A DNA stretch of 64,000 bases from an uncultured Acetatifactor sp. (GCA_904501885.1 CAJGCP010000005.1:1-64000); one strand, 5' to 3'; shown: positions 51,447-59,992, numbered from the stretch's first letter. Program-made: numbers and translations. The notes: generated from the sequence alone by a model not told the origin.

Positions 51447-54353
51447 ATGGATAAATTATTTTTTGAGGAAGCGTATAGAAAATTGAAAGGAAGTGTTTAT
51501 TTAGATAAAACCGTTCCCTTTTTACGAACACGTATTGTTGAATTTGAGAATGAAAATTTTGAATCTAATATGGAGGAGTTATATCAAGCTATTAATAGTG
51601 ATGTAAATTGGGAGTTGATTGAGAAAAAGATAATTGAGTCAATTCAAGTGTTAACTTTTCCAAAGGAAGTAAAGACAATTAGTGAAAACGAAGAAGCAAT
51701 TGTAATCTCAAATGTAAGCGCAGATAAGGTGCATGTAACAAAATATAATAACTTCTTAGACATGTGTGTAGAAGGGCATATTTTAGGTGTTTTATGGATT
51801 CTTTTAGTAGGGTACAGATTAGATGATGCTTTGATGAGAAGTTGCTATGGCAATCGACTAAGTGATAATTTAGTATTTGAAAATGAGAAAACCACAGCCT
51901 CTCCGAATCTGTTTAAACCATATTTTCAGCAGTATGAAAGCTGGAGAAATTTGGGATTAAAGAAAGCGGAGGAATGTGTCAATAGCAGGAACAAAAGTGT
52001 TATTATCACTATGCTTGATTTGACAAGATATTATTACAATGTTCATCTGACGGAATGTGATTTTGAAAGCATGACTGCACAATATATCAGCACTGATAAT
52101 AGATGTGCAAAAAAGATTAATTTATTAATGTATAAAATTTTAAGAGAATATTCGATTCGCTTGGGAAAAAATGAAGGATGCTTGTTGCCGATTGGTTTTT
52201 TACCAGCGAATATACTTGCTAATTATTATCTAATGAATCTTGATAGTAAAATGCAGAAGTGTGGTCAGACAGTTTATTATGGAAGATATGTTGATGATAT
52301 TATTTTAGTGACAGAAGTAGAAGATTCAGACTTTCTTCGCAATGAAATTTACCAAAAAGGAAATGGAATTGTGAGTGAATATATGCTCAGTATTTTGAGA
52401 AAGAATGGTATCATAGATGAACTCGAGGATGATGAATATTTTTTGAGCGGATATTCTGAGATGAAGTTTCAAAAAAAGAAATTTCGGTTTTTCTATATTG
52501 ACCAGACTGGATGCAATACAATTATTGAAAAGATCCGAAAAGATATCTCAAACAATACAAGCGAATTTAATTATTTGCCGGAAGACATTGACGGCGGTTT
52601 TAGTGGAGATATTTTAAAAATTGAAAGGGAGGATACGGTAAATAAGCTGAGGGCAATAAATAATACCAGCATTGATAAATATGTGTTATCAAAAACTGTG
52701 GGCAAAAATTTGTTGCTTTCTAAATTCGCCGAAAAGAAAACAATTGATAATTTTATTAAAAATGTAGGACAGTTATTGAATCATAAGGAAATAATTAATA
52801 ACTATACTTTATGGGAAAGCATTTTGAACTATTACATATTAAACAGCCGTTGGGATGAAGTGGTAAAATTTTCTGCACTCATTGTTTCTGCGCTGGATAA
52901 TATGGAAGAAGATGAGTGTAAAAAGAGTGAGCCATATGAGTATCTTTGCGATCAACGAATTATAACAGTAGGAGATTCATTAGTTCTCTTTTATTATTCT
53001 TGCCTTTTAAGAGCAACAGCGATTGTTTGGGGTGATGAAATAAGAAGTATGTTAAGTGATGTGGAACATATTTTTGTAGGATTTAATCGGTATTCCAAAT
53101 ATAATGCATTATTTGATTGTGAGAGTATAAGGAAGAAAAGAAAACAATTTTGTGCAGCAAGGATGATAAATAAAAATTTGCTACCAGTTTCAATAGAGGA
53201 ATGCATGTCTGCATTCTCGCCATCAGATAATTCACCTGTAAAAAGATTGTTTTCTTTAGATGAGTATATAGAACTTCTTGGAAAGAAAATAAGGTATAGA
53301 AAGCAAAATATTAGATTTGCACCATATATACGTTCACCTTTTGAAATATTATATACTGAATTGTTAAAACAAATAAGAGATCAAAAAGAGCACTTACATA
53401 CAGACAAAGAATGCATAAAGTTTGTGTGCCAAGAATATGCAAAAAATTTTAACAATCCTTCAGGTAGATATCTTGCAAAGTATATACAAGGAGATCATTT
53501 TGATTCGATCGAAAGATTTTGCGTGAATATACAGTCTAAAGAGAAGAAAAAATTACGAATTGCTGTAGCCAATGTTAAAATGAATGAGGTAGACATAGAA
53601 AATATTTTAAAGGGAACGAAACGTTCTGTTTCGGAACGTTGTAATGAAATTAGCAGAATTATTAATGAGGCGGTTAGGTTTCGGACAGATATACTAATAT
53701 TTCCAGAAGCGTATATTCCAATAAGTTATTTGCCAGTGATACAAACCAAAGTTGCAAAACACAATATGGTTATTATTGGTGGAGTTGAGCATGTAAAATC
53801 GGGGAATCTCGTTTATAATCTTACAACGACAATTTTACCAATAGTAAATAAGTTTATGTCTTACGCAATACCTTTTTTTCATTCTAAAGTATTCTTTTCC
53901 CCACACGAGAAAGAGGTTATTAATAAGTACTCGTGTAGACCAGTAGAAGGAAAAGGACATACATTATTTAAGTGGAGAAATATAGATTTTGTTACTTATT
54001 GTTGTTATGAATTGACATCTATTTCTTTGAGAAGTCTTTTTCAAGGTTATGTAGATATAATTTTTGGTGTGGAATGGAATAGTGATACTCATTATTTTGG
54101 AAATATTATGGAGGCACTTAGTAGAGATATATATTGCTATTGCGTTCAGTCGAATATGTCGGTCTATGGAGATAGCAGAATAATTCAACCTACAAAAAAA
54201 GATTTTATGGATATTGCCAAGGTAAAAGGTGGTATTAATGGACTAATAATTGTTGGAGAGGTTGATATTGATGAACTAAGGGCACGGCAGAGAGGAATAA
54301 AAGCGGAAGGGATTTATAAACCAGTTCCGGCTGGTTGGGAGCCGAAACGATAG
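51447..54353 (+). CDS. Reverse transcriptase-nitrilase fusion (DRT type 1 / UG1-like)
   Basis: A 968-residue protein with an N-terminal reverse transcriptase and C-terminal nitrilase-type hydrolase. The RT palm shows motif A VIITMLDLTRYYYNV (Asp near 190), motif B LLPIGFLPANILANYYL, and the catalytic GRYVDDIILV (near 281-284). A 300-residue helical region follows. From about 703 the nitrilase fold begins (LRIAVANVKMNE), with Glu in LIFPEAYIP near 752, Lys in FHSKVFFSPHEK and Cys in FVTYCCYEL near 850. This fusion is the hallmark of defence-associated RT type 1. Start at 51447 uses AGGTGAAGG. A structured RNA candidate follows. Confidence 0.88.
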   Translation: MDKLFFEEAYRKLKGSVYLDKTVPFLRTRIVEFENENFESNMEELYQAINSDVNWELIEKKIIESIQVLTFPKEVKTISENEEAIVISNVSADKVHVTKYNNFLDMCVEGHILGVLWILLVGYRLDDALMRSCYGNRLSDNLVFENEKTTASPNLFKPYFQQYESWRNLGLKKAEECVNSRNKSVIITMLDLTRYYYNVHLTECDFESMTAQYISTDNRCAKKINLLMYKILREYSIRLGKNEGCLLPIGFLPANILANYYLMNLDSKMQKCGQTVYYGRYVDDIILVTEVEDSDFLRNEIYQKGNGIVSEYMLSILRKNGIIDELEDDEYFLSGYSEMKFQKKKFRFFYIDQTGCNTIIEKIRKDISNNTSEFNYLPEDIDGGFSGDILKIEREDTVNKLRAINNTSIDKYVLSKTVGKNLLLSKFAEKKTIDNFIKNVGQLLNHKEIINNYTLWESILNYYILNSRWDEVVKFSALIVSALDNMEEDECKKSEPYEYLCDQRIITVGDSLVLFYYSCLLRATAIVWGDEIRSMLSDVEHIFVGFNRYSKYNALFDCESIRKKRKQFCAARMINKNLLPVSIEECMSAFSPSDNSPVKRLFSLDEYIELLGKKIRYRKQNIRFAPYIRSPFEILYTELLKQIRDQKEHLHTDKECIKFVCQEYAKNFNNPSGRYLAKYIQGDHFDSIERFCVNIQSKEKKKLRIAVANVKMNEVDIENILKGTKRSVSERCNEISRIINEAVRFRTDILIFPEAYIPISYLPVIQTKVAKHNMVIIGGVEHVKSGNLVYNLTTTILPIVNKFMSYAIPFFHSKVFFSPHEKEVINKYSCRPVEGKGHTLFKWRNIDFVTYCCYELTSISLRSLFQGYVDIIFGVEWNSDTHYFGNIMEALSRDIYCYCVQSNMSVYGDSRIIQPTKKDFMDIAKVKGGINGLIIVGEVDIDELRARQRGIKAEGIYKPVPAGWEPKR

Positions 54354-54378
54354 CAGAAAACAATAATAAATTAACTTC

Positions 54379-54590
54379 TGGTCACGATGACCAAAAGTGA
54401 CTAATGACCAAGAATCGGGTTTTAGGGGATACCCTAAAGTGAACAGCCTGGCTGGTCAGCGGTGTTGTTGCCTAAGATTCGTGCAACGTTAGGCGTATCC
54501 TGTTACTTTCGCCAAATAGTGGCGATGCCTATTTCGACGTCGGAAGGCACTGATTTCCAGATATAAGTCTGGAGGTCGGTGCCTTTTGTT
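54379..54590 (+). ncRNA. Candidate structured RNA 3' of the reverse transcriptase
   Basis: The 210 bases after the RT stop lack a convincing reading frame, are less A+T-rich than the flanks and fold into a chain of short stems: TGGTCA/TGACCA (54379-54393), TTTAGGG/CCCTAAA (54421-54438), GCCTAA/TTAGGC (54470-54494), TCGCCA/TGGCGA (54509-54525) and a terminal 18-bp stem at 54544-54585. Several defence RTs work with an RNA template, although an RNA is not established for this type as far as I know. Intergenic coverage 54354-54746 has no other gene. Confidence 0.45.
54544..54588 (+). terminator. Terminator 230 bases after the RT gene
   Basis: An 18-bp stem, with three G-T wobbles, AAGGCACTGATTTCCAGA (54544-54561) with TCTGGAGGTCGGTGCCTT (54568-54585), then TTGTT. 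Confidence 0.85.
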
Positions 54591-54746
54591 ATGACTTCCA
54601 TGTACGGCTATCAGTCTTTGCAATCAATTCATGAGAGAAATTTGCTTCAGTTTTTGCCGTCAGAAATTTTTGACTCCATGTATATAGTGAAAAGAAAAGT
54701 TTTGAAAAAATGTGAGATTTACAAGAAGCAGAGAGGAGGTAATAGG

Positions 54747-55139
54747 ATGCAGTCAAAGGAAGTAATGAAAAAGTTAGCGGACAACTATGAAACACTAGTA
54801 TTTGTTAGTAAGTGTTATCCCAGTTCGATGTCGCGATTAGAAAATCTGTTAATGTCGGAGGGAGTATCAGAAACTTCTGCCCGTAGAAAAATCGCGAATT
54901 TGGAGACAGAGGCAGGATGTCTGGTGGTGGAAAGATGTGGAAGCCTGAAACTGAATCAGGAATTGATTTTGCAAATGTTTTTACAAATACAAACGGAGCT
55001 TAATCTTCCAAATCGTTTGGCAGAGGAACAGGAGCAACAGTTAGCTACGTGGAAACGCAAGATTGCCTCGTTTTTGAATCGCAGCACCCTATTTTTGAAA
55101 ACGTTCCATCATACTATGGTGTTTCGTGTCGGAAAGTAG
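54747..55139 (+). CDS. Uncharacterised small protein, winged-helix-like
   Basis: A 130-residue protein starting at ATG 54747 after GAGGAGG (54733-54739). VMKKLADNYETLVFVSKCYPSSMSRLENLLMSE and SETSARRKIANLETEAGCLVVERCG look like a winged-helix DNA-binding arrangement, and a helical C-terminus rich in Gln/Glu follows. No family is recognised. The frame is open back to the terminator at 54588 but no start there has a binding site. Confidence 0.55.
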   Translation: MQSKEVMKKLADNYETLVFVSKCYPSSMSRLENLLMSEGVSETSARRKIANLETEAGCLVVERCGSLKLNQELILQMFLQIQTELNLPNRLAEEQEQQLATWKRKIASFLNRSTLFLKTFHHTMVFRVGK

Positions 55140-55191
55140 TATACTTACAACAATGATTGTATAACGAATTTGAAATGGAGCCATACAATCT

Positions 55192-55418
55192 ATGAAACTG
55201 ATGCAACCCCTCACCCTCCCACGCCTCATCCTCCGCCCTTGGTGCGAAGCGGATGCGGCAGATTTATACAGATACGCCAGCGACCCTGATGTGGGATATC
55301 CTGCAGGTTGGCCGGTACATAGCAGTATAGGGCATATTAATTTGCTTACGAGACAAAGATGGGATGCGTTGCAATCAAGCGGCTGATTGCAGAGAGTTAT
55401 GATTTGGTGGGGAAGTAG
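55192..55418 (+). pseudogene. Gene debris: GNAT 5' fragment joined to an MmcQ/YjbR-like 3' fragment
   Basis: The frame from ATG 55192 codes LTLPRLILRPWCEADAADL...YRYASDPDVGYPAGWPVH, the start of a RimJ/RimL-type GNAT acetyltransferase, and breaks off after about 45 codons. In another frame, 55359-55418 reads CVAIKRLIAESYDLVGK and a stop, resembling the C-terminal end of MmcQ/YjbR proteins. Two truncated unrelated genes meet here. The base composition of the first fragment is richer in G+C than its flanks. Confidence 0.6.
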
Positions 55419-55420
55419 GC

Positions 55421-56545
55421 TTATTTCCAAACTTCATAATACAACTCAAAATTATCTGTAGTACGTTTCCCATACTGCATATGTAATTTTTCAAAATCTC
55501 GGTCGAGACATTGGAGCAATTCTTTGTCCTCGGGCGAGATTTCTTTTTGTATATCTCGATGAAACTGTACAAAGACGTTTCGAACAACGTGATATAGCAT
55601 CTCATTAATTTCAAAATATGGTAACAAAGGGTATGTAGCGCACACCACTGAACCATGAACGAATCCATGGCATTCCTTATAGAAAAATTCTAATGTATCC
55701 AGTGACTCGACCATTTCGTTATCGGAAAGTGATTGTAAGTGTTCAATTATTCCGTACAGAGAATATCTTCCCTGGGTGGTAATGTTGTATGCGTCTATAT
55801 TGTCGAGCCACCCGTAGTGCAGATAATTTACTTTGCTTTTAGCCGAGGGTAATTTTCTGCGTTCATATAACTCAAGAAATGCGTCCGGATACTTTTGGCT
55901 ACAACATGATTGCTCAATTTCAAATTGCCGAAACTGCTCATAAGATTCTAAAGCTTTAGGGTGTTTTATCATAATAAGTGACCGTATATATAGTTCAATC
56001 ATACCACGACACAAGGGATAAGCGTCATTCAACAGATTGTTTTCCAACAGGAGTAGTATTGAAATGGCACTTCGCATAATAACCGGAAAATATGAGTAGG
56101 GATGTACGGTGGATTGAGCAAATACGCCAAAAAATCGATTGCATAAAGCAAACAACTCGTATGGAACAGGGAAATATAGAAACTCATCGCCGCAAATGAT
56201 TTGACTTTTGTGAAAAAAGGCATTGGCGTGTTGGTGTAAGCGAACTTTTTCCAGCACTTCATTGATAACCTGGTTTTGGTATTCCGGATCTCTTTGATTA
56301 TTGCGAATTTCTTCTTTGGTAAGGAAAATGGAGTGGTGCCTATGAACTCCAATGATCATTCGACAGATATCGTATTCGGGAGTCCAATTTACTCCGGTGA
56401 CAAGTTGGGACTCATTAAGAGAAAACGGAAATATTTTTAGCAATTCCGGGCCAAGTTTTTTAATAACCTGGTTTTTTATTTTTATGAGGAAACTTCCATT
56501 GATTTTTGAGTGAAATATATTCTTGATGATGTCGTTGTTTAACAT
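55421..56545 (-). CDS. DUF5677-type protein
   Basis: A 374-residue minus-strand protein. The central segment HPYSYFPVIMRSAISILLLLENNLLNDAYPLCRGMIELYIRSLIM with its CRGMIELY motif is the DUF5677 core, found in accessory regions with unknown role. The C-terminal part (HGFVHGSVVCATYPLLPYFEINEMLYHVVRNVF) has His residues suggestive of a HEPN-like fold, but no Rx4-6H motif was confirmed. Start at 56545 is behind GGAGAAA; a longer frame to 56581 lacks a site. Confidence 0.7.
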   Translation of the reverse strand: MLNNDIIKNIFHSKINGSFLIKIKNQVIKKLGPELLKIFPFSLNESQLVTGVNWTPEYDICRMIIGVHRHHSIFLTKEEIRNNQRDPEYQNQVINEVLEKVRLHQHANAFFHKSQIICGDEFLYFPVPYELFALCNRFFGVFAQSTVHPYSYFPVIMRSAISILLLLENNLLNDAYPLCRGMIELYIRSLIMIKHPKALESYEQFRQFEIEQSCCSQKYPDAFLELYERRKLPSAKSKVNYLHYGWLDNIDAYNITTQGRYSLYGIIEHLQSLSDNEMVESLDTLEFFYKECHGFVHGSVVCATYPLLPYFEINEMLYHVVRNVFVQFHRDIQKEISPEDKELLQCLDRDFEKLHMQYGKRTTDNFELYYEVWK

Positions 56546-56828
56546 AGCAATTTCTCCGTGTGTGTGATATAAATAACACAAATTTAAGGAATAGAAAATA
56601 GGTGTTCTTATAATCGAGGATATACTCAGTCGAACTTATTTCAATTGTAGTAAGGTCTATATGCACTATATGTAAAGGGGGCATAAAATGATTAACATCA
56701 TCTTCATCTGCCCTGATAGTAGAAGATGTTGAGTGCGGAAATGCAGTATCTATGGGATTTTACTAAACTATCTGTTCTTCTATTATCATAGAAGATTTGG
56801 TTTTACTGACTTTTCTTCATGGTGTCTT

Positions 56829-57263
56829 TTATTTAATTTTATTAATCACTGTCTTAACATCTTTTTTATCAAACACATGCTCATCTTCATACATGTAATT
56901 ATCTTTAAAAGTGTATGTAGTTTCTGATAATTCTCCGTTCTTGCGCTCATACTTTACAACTACTTCGGTATCTAAGGAGCCTTCCCAAGTTCCATAGTAA
57001 TTTGTGGTTTTACCGTTCCCGGCAGTGAGATGAATTTGCATAAGGAATAGATTATCACTTTCATTAAATAAGCAGGAGTAGTAGGCTCTGCTTCTTAACC
57101 CATCTTTCCGTTCGTTATAGTATGCAACATCGTAGGTGACACCTAAAAGAGTTCTTTCAGCGGTATCATCTGTATTTATAGCATCATCCTGGCTATTGTA
57201 TTCACATCTCACAAAGCAGAAGCATAACATTAGCAACATACATACTATCATTAGTTTTCGCAT
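56829..57263 (-). CDS. Probable small secreted lipoprotein
   Basis: A 144-residue protein with a hydrophobic N-terminus (MRKLMIVCMLLMLCFCFVRCEYN) and a Cys in a lipobox-like place. The mature part is rich in Tyr, Asp and Thr and contains repeated aromatic beta strands (YYGTWEGSLDTEVVVKYERKN). No family recognised. RBS AAGGAGAA precedes the ATG. The 283 bases between its stop and the DUF5677 start hold no clear gene. Confidence 0.6.
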   Translation of the reverse strand: MRKLMIVCMLLMLCFCFVRCEYNSQDDAINTDDTAERTLLGVTYDVAYYNERKDGLRSRAYYSCLFNESDNLFLMQIHLTAGNGKTTNYYGTWEGSLDTEVVVKYERKNGELSETTYTFKDNYMYEDEHVFDKKDVKTVINKIK

Positions 57264-57501
57264 AGCGTTCTCCTTACTATATTACAATAGAATTTACACT
57301 GTATGGTAGGGGCTAAACAATACGTATTTATAACGTCTTTACCATAACTCAACATTATTATACTCTGATTTTGAATCTTTTTAAATAGCTAATGTGACAT
57401 AGTAGAACAAGAAAGGGCAATAAGGTGGGGTTATTCGGTTGATCACAAGCAATAAGTATATAACACGGAAAAATGTGATGTAACAAAACTGCAACATTTT
57501 A

Positions 57502-57530
57502 TTGACCCACCAAATACTCAATGATAGAAT
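57502..57530 (+). promoter_or_regulatory. Promoter of the XRE-ImmA pair
   Basis: TTGACC (57502-57507), 17-base spacer, TAGAAT (57525-57530), 29 bases before the ATG. Confidence 0.7.
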
Positions 57531-57559
57531 AAATTTATACAAAAACAAGGGAGTCCGAT

Positions 57560-57892
57560 ATGAATATTTTATTGGGAAATCGTATTAAAACTTTGCGAAT
57601 AGCTGCTAATTTCACACAGGAACAAATTGCTGAAGAAATCGGCATTAGCAGGCAAAAGTATGCTCGTATCGAAGCTGGCACAAATAATATCACATTAGAA
57701 GATTTGTCAAAAATAGCTAAAGTGCTGGATATGCAGGTGGGAGATATCACAAAAGTGTTGGATCAAACACCGGTGATAGAGTATAGGGCAAATTCTGAAA
57801 AAGCATCTACGAAGAGACTTTTTGAGATGGTTGATTTTTTCTATGCCAATAAACATTTGAACGAAAAACTATATCGGGATAAGAGCGAGTAA
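57560..57892 (+). CDS. XRE-family repressor of an XRE-ImmA pair
   Basis: A 110-residue protein with an N-terminal HTH (LLGNRIKTLRIAANFTQEQIAEEIGISRQKYARIEAG) and NNITLEDLSKIAKVLDMQVGDITKV after it; the C-terminal half (residues 75-110) is a helical, probably dimerisation or protease-sensitive region. The metallopeptidase gene starts 10 bases downstream. The pair resembles ImmR-ImmA and toxin-antitoxin-like regulator pairs in mobile elements. Confidence 0.85.
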   Translation: MNILLGNRIKTLRIAANFTQEQIAEEIGISRQKYARIEAGTNNITLEDLSKIAKVLDMQVGDITKVLDQTPVIEYRANSEKASTKRLFEMVDFFYANKHLNEKLYRDKSE

Positions 57893-57902
57893 GGAGGCCA
57901 TC

Positions 57903-58670
57903 ATGCAGGAAAGTAGAAAGCGCGAGATTAGAAGACAAGCATATGCCCTCCGGGACAAATGCAAGGTCAGCCGTTATGGAATCATTGATTTGTTTCATGA
58001 GTGTGAGTGGTTGAACTATAAACTATTGAGATATCCTCTTGGTGAAAATGCAGATTTGGGCTTTGCGATAAAGAAGGATAAGGACATCATAATTTTCACA
58101 AACACCAGCAGTAGATTGTCAAGAGAGATATTTACACTGGCGCATGAAATAGGCCACGCAGTATTGCACATTGAAACATCAGAAATGTTTGTTGATGACT
58201 CCATTACAATCGTGGGACGAAGCACTGATGAAAAAGAGAAGGAGGCCAATTATTTTGCTTCCTGCCTGCTAATGCCGGAGGACGAGGTAAACAGGTTTCT
58301 GGATGTGGAGATAGCGGACTTTGCAAACCAAGGACTAACCGCAATGGACATAGCCAGGATAATGTCAGAGTTTAACGTAAGCTTTGAAATGGTATTAAAC
58401 AGACTGGAAAACCTCGGGAAGATAAGCCTATACGAAAGAGCAAGGTTAGACAACGAGAGCAATCAGATGCGTGTAGGAAATCTGCTGCGGAGCGTGGGTG
58501 GCAATAGCCGACTAAACGAATCTACGGAGGAAATGGTGATTCCTCACGAGTATCTTGAATACGTGATTTCTAATTATAACCACAAAGCAATCCCCTTGGA
58601 AACATTGGAGAGGGCGTTGCAATGTTATCATCTGACCATTGAGGATATTAAAGATAAGTTGGTGGAGTGA
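57903..58670 (+). CDS. ImmA/IrrE metallopeptidase
   Basis: A 255-residue zinc peptidase. The active site HEIGHAVLH (His near 81 and 85) lies in SREIFTLAHEIGHAVLHIE, and a downstream EKEKEANYFASCLLMPEDEV supplies the Glu ligand and the family motif. It would cleave the adjacent XRE regulator to relieve repression upon a signal. RBS AAGGAGG overlaps the end of the XRE gene. Confidence 0.9.
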   Translation: MQESRKREIRRQAYALRDKCKVSRYGIIDLFHECEWLNYKLLRYPLGENADLGFAIKKDKDIIIFTNTSSRLSREIFTLAHEIGHAVLHIETSEMFVDDSITIVGRSTDEKEKEANYFASCLLMPEDEVNRFLDVEIADFANQGLTAMDIARIMSEFNVSFEMVLNRLENLGKISLYERARLDNESNQMRVGNLLRSVGGNSRLNESTEEMVIPHEYLEYVISNYNHKAIPLETLERALQCYHLTIEDIKDKLVE

Positions 58671-58735
58671 GAAGAAGCGGGATGAGTAGGAATAGCTGTT
58701 TTTGATATTTTATTGAAAAAAATCACAAAAATGTA

Positions 58736-58764
58736 TTGCTTTTTCGCGTGATTTTGAATATACT
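58736..58764 (+). promoter_or_regulatory. Promoter of the RNA leader before the Abi_2 gene
   Basis: TTGCTT (58736-58741), 17-base spacer, TATACT (58759-58764). Confidence 0.65.
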
Positions 58765-58770
58765 ACAAGT

Positions 58771-58834
58771 AACAGAGTTGCCCGAAGTCATTTGGACATT
58801 GGGGACCAGGCTGAGTCTCGTGCTCAGCTTTTTT
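58771..58834 (+). ncRNA. Short RNA between promoter and terminator, upstream of the Abi_2 gene
   Basis: The predicted start near 58771 and a terminator (GCTGAG 58810-58815, CTCAGC 58823-58828, then TTTTTT) delimit a 64-base RNA. Inside, GTCATTTGGAC can form a short hairpin, and GTTGCCC may pair with GGGGAC. A short structured RNA directly before an AbiF/Abi_2 gene matches the published abiF RNA arrangement and type III toxin-antitoxin organisation in general. The assignment is by arrangement. Confidence 0.55.
58810..58834 (+). terminator. Terminator of the leader RNA
   Basis: GCTGAG (58810-58815) and CTCAGC (58823-58828) form a six-base stem with loop TCTCGTG, followed by six T. The Abi gene lies only 19 bases beyond, so read-through past this hairpin is probably needed for its expression. 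Confidence 0.8.
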
Positions 58835-58852
58835 ACATTAAGGAGTGATTTT

Positions 58853-59743
58853 ATGGATTTGAAAAAGCCATTAACTTTCGAGGAACAGTTGGATAAATTG
58901 ATTGCACATGGGATGGTTATTTCTAATCGAGAAACAGCCAAGGATATTCTTGAGAAGGTCAATTATTATCGATTCACAGGTTATGCATTACAGTTTAGGG
59001 AAAATCCTTCTGGTAGCGATTACATAGAGGGAACTACTTTTGATACTGTGTATCATCTTTATAGGGTTGATGAAATATTACGTGATACATTTCGTCGGTA
59101 TATTGAAAAAGCAGAGGTGTATTATAGAACGCAGATAGCTTATGGATTTTCAAATGTGAAGTGTAAAGATGCCCCTTACAATCAGCATTACGATGAAAAC
59201 AACTTTTATAATAAAAAAGGTTATCGAGAAGTAATGGAAACTTTTGACAGGGAACAAAATTATTATAAAGACAGTTTGATTGTAAAACATCACAAAACAA
59301 AATATTCCAGTAAAATGCCTTTGTGGGTTATCGTTGAATTGATGTCATTTTCTAATATGTCTAAGTTATACAGTTCTATGTATTATTCGGAAAAGGAAAC
59401 CATAGCTGGTAATGTGGGAGTGAGTAAGGAAACGTTGGAGAATCATCTTCACTGCCTATCAGTATTACGAAATAAATGTGCACATGCGGCAAGAATGTAT
59501 AATACGGATTTTAATCCTCCGGCAAGGTTTACAACAACCTTTTTAAGGAAACATCCGGAGATAAGGAATAATTCACTGTTCGCATATACACTAGTCTTGT
59601 TAAAGAGACTTCCAGATGAAGAGAGTAAGAAGTCTTTGGTGCAGGCAGTGGAAACAGCGATAGATGAGTACAGAAGTGATATTGATTTGAGTTTGATTGG
59701 TTTTCCCGAGAATTACTTAGAAATCATGAAAAATAATTTGTGA
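58853..59743 (+). CDS. Abi_2 family (AbiD/AbiF-like) HEPN protein
   Basis: A 296-residue abortive-infection protein. The N-terminus KPLTFEEQLDKLIAHGM and NYYRFTGYALQFRE, and the middle LYRVDEILRDTFRRYIEKAEVYYRTQIAY, are typical of Abi_2. LSVLRNKCAHAARMYN near residues 200-215 has the Rx4H motif of HEPN RNases. It probably cleaves RNA after phage infection and is kept inactive by the upstream RNA. Start at 58853 after AAGGAG (58840-58845). Confidence 0.85.
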   Translation: MDLKKPLTFEEQLDKLIAHGMVISNRETAKDILEKVNYYRFTGYALQFRENPSGSDYIEGTTFDTVYHLYRVDEILRDTFRRYIEKAEVYYRTQIAYGFSNVKCKDAPYNQHYDENNFYNKKGYREVMETFDREQNYYKDSLIVKHHKTKYSSKMPLWVIVELMSFSNMSKLYSSMYYSEKETIAGNVGVSKETLENHLHCLSVLRNKCAHAARMYNTDFNPPARFTTTFLRKHPEIRNNSLFAYTLVLLKRLPDEESKKSLVQAVETAIDEYRSDIDLSLIGFPENYLEIMKNNL

Positions 59744-59876
59744 GAATTTAATATACAGTACAGCAATGAATCTTCCGGTGGATTGGAAAGCGCATTTGAG
59801 CGCATAAATGTAGCAGAACTTCATAAAATAGTAACGCAGACCTAACCAAGCTTTTTGGCTCAAACCGGTTAGGCTT

Positions 59877-59913
59877 TCGGCGAAGTGTTACGATAAGCAC
59901 TTCGCCATTTTTT
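59877..59913 (+). terminator. Terminator after the Abi_2 gene
   Basis: GGCGAAGTG (59879-59887) pairs with CACTTCGCC (59898-59906), then ATTTTTT. A second inverted repeat, CCTAACC/GGTTAGG, lies at 59841-59873. The gap 59744-60080 has no gene; only these hairpins and the promoter at 59984 were seen. Confidence 0.85.
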
Positions 59914-59983
59914 ATGGTATAATATTCTGGAATACGATATTCAGTTTTTTGAGAAAACCACGCTTTCGATAGAGCGAAAACTA

Positions 59984-59992
59984 TGCTATAAT
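59984..59992 (+). promoter_or_regulatory. Extended -10 promoter of the phosphatase unit
   Basis: TGCTATAAT with no good -35; it is nearly identical over about 20 bases to the promoter before the adenine deaminase gene. Confidence 0.6.

Noticed and set aside
51447..54590. Group II intron or retron as an explanation of the reverse transcriptase
   Set aside because: No maturase domain, no intron domain V-like sequence in the flanks, no msr/msd-like upstream RNA; the C-terminal nitrilase domain fits the defence RT class instead.
57497..57530. A fourth copy of the TTTATTGGAC element before the XRE-ImmA genes
   Set aside because: The sequence reads TTTATTGACC and the following bases do not keep the AAAA/ATAT register; it is a normal -35/-10 promoter.
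59820..59910. tRNA or attachment site at the right edge of the island
   Set aside because: The two inverted repeats there form simple hairpins; no cloverleaf or anticodon arm could be built.
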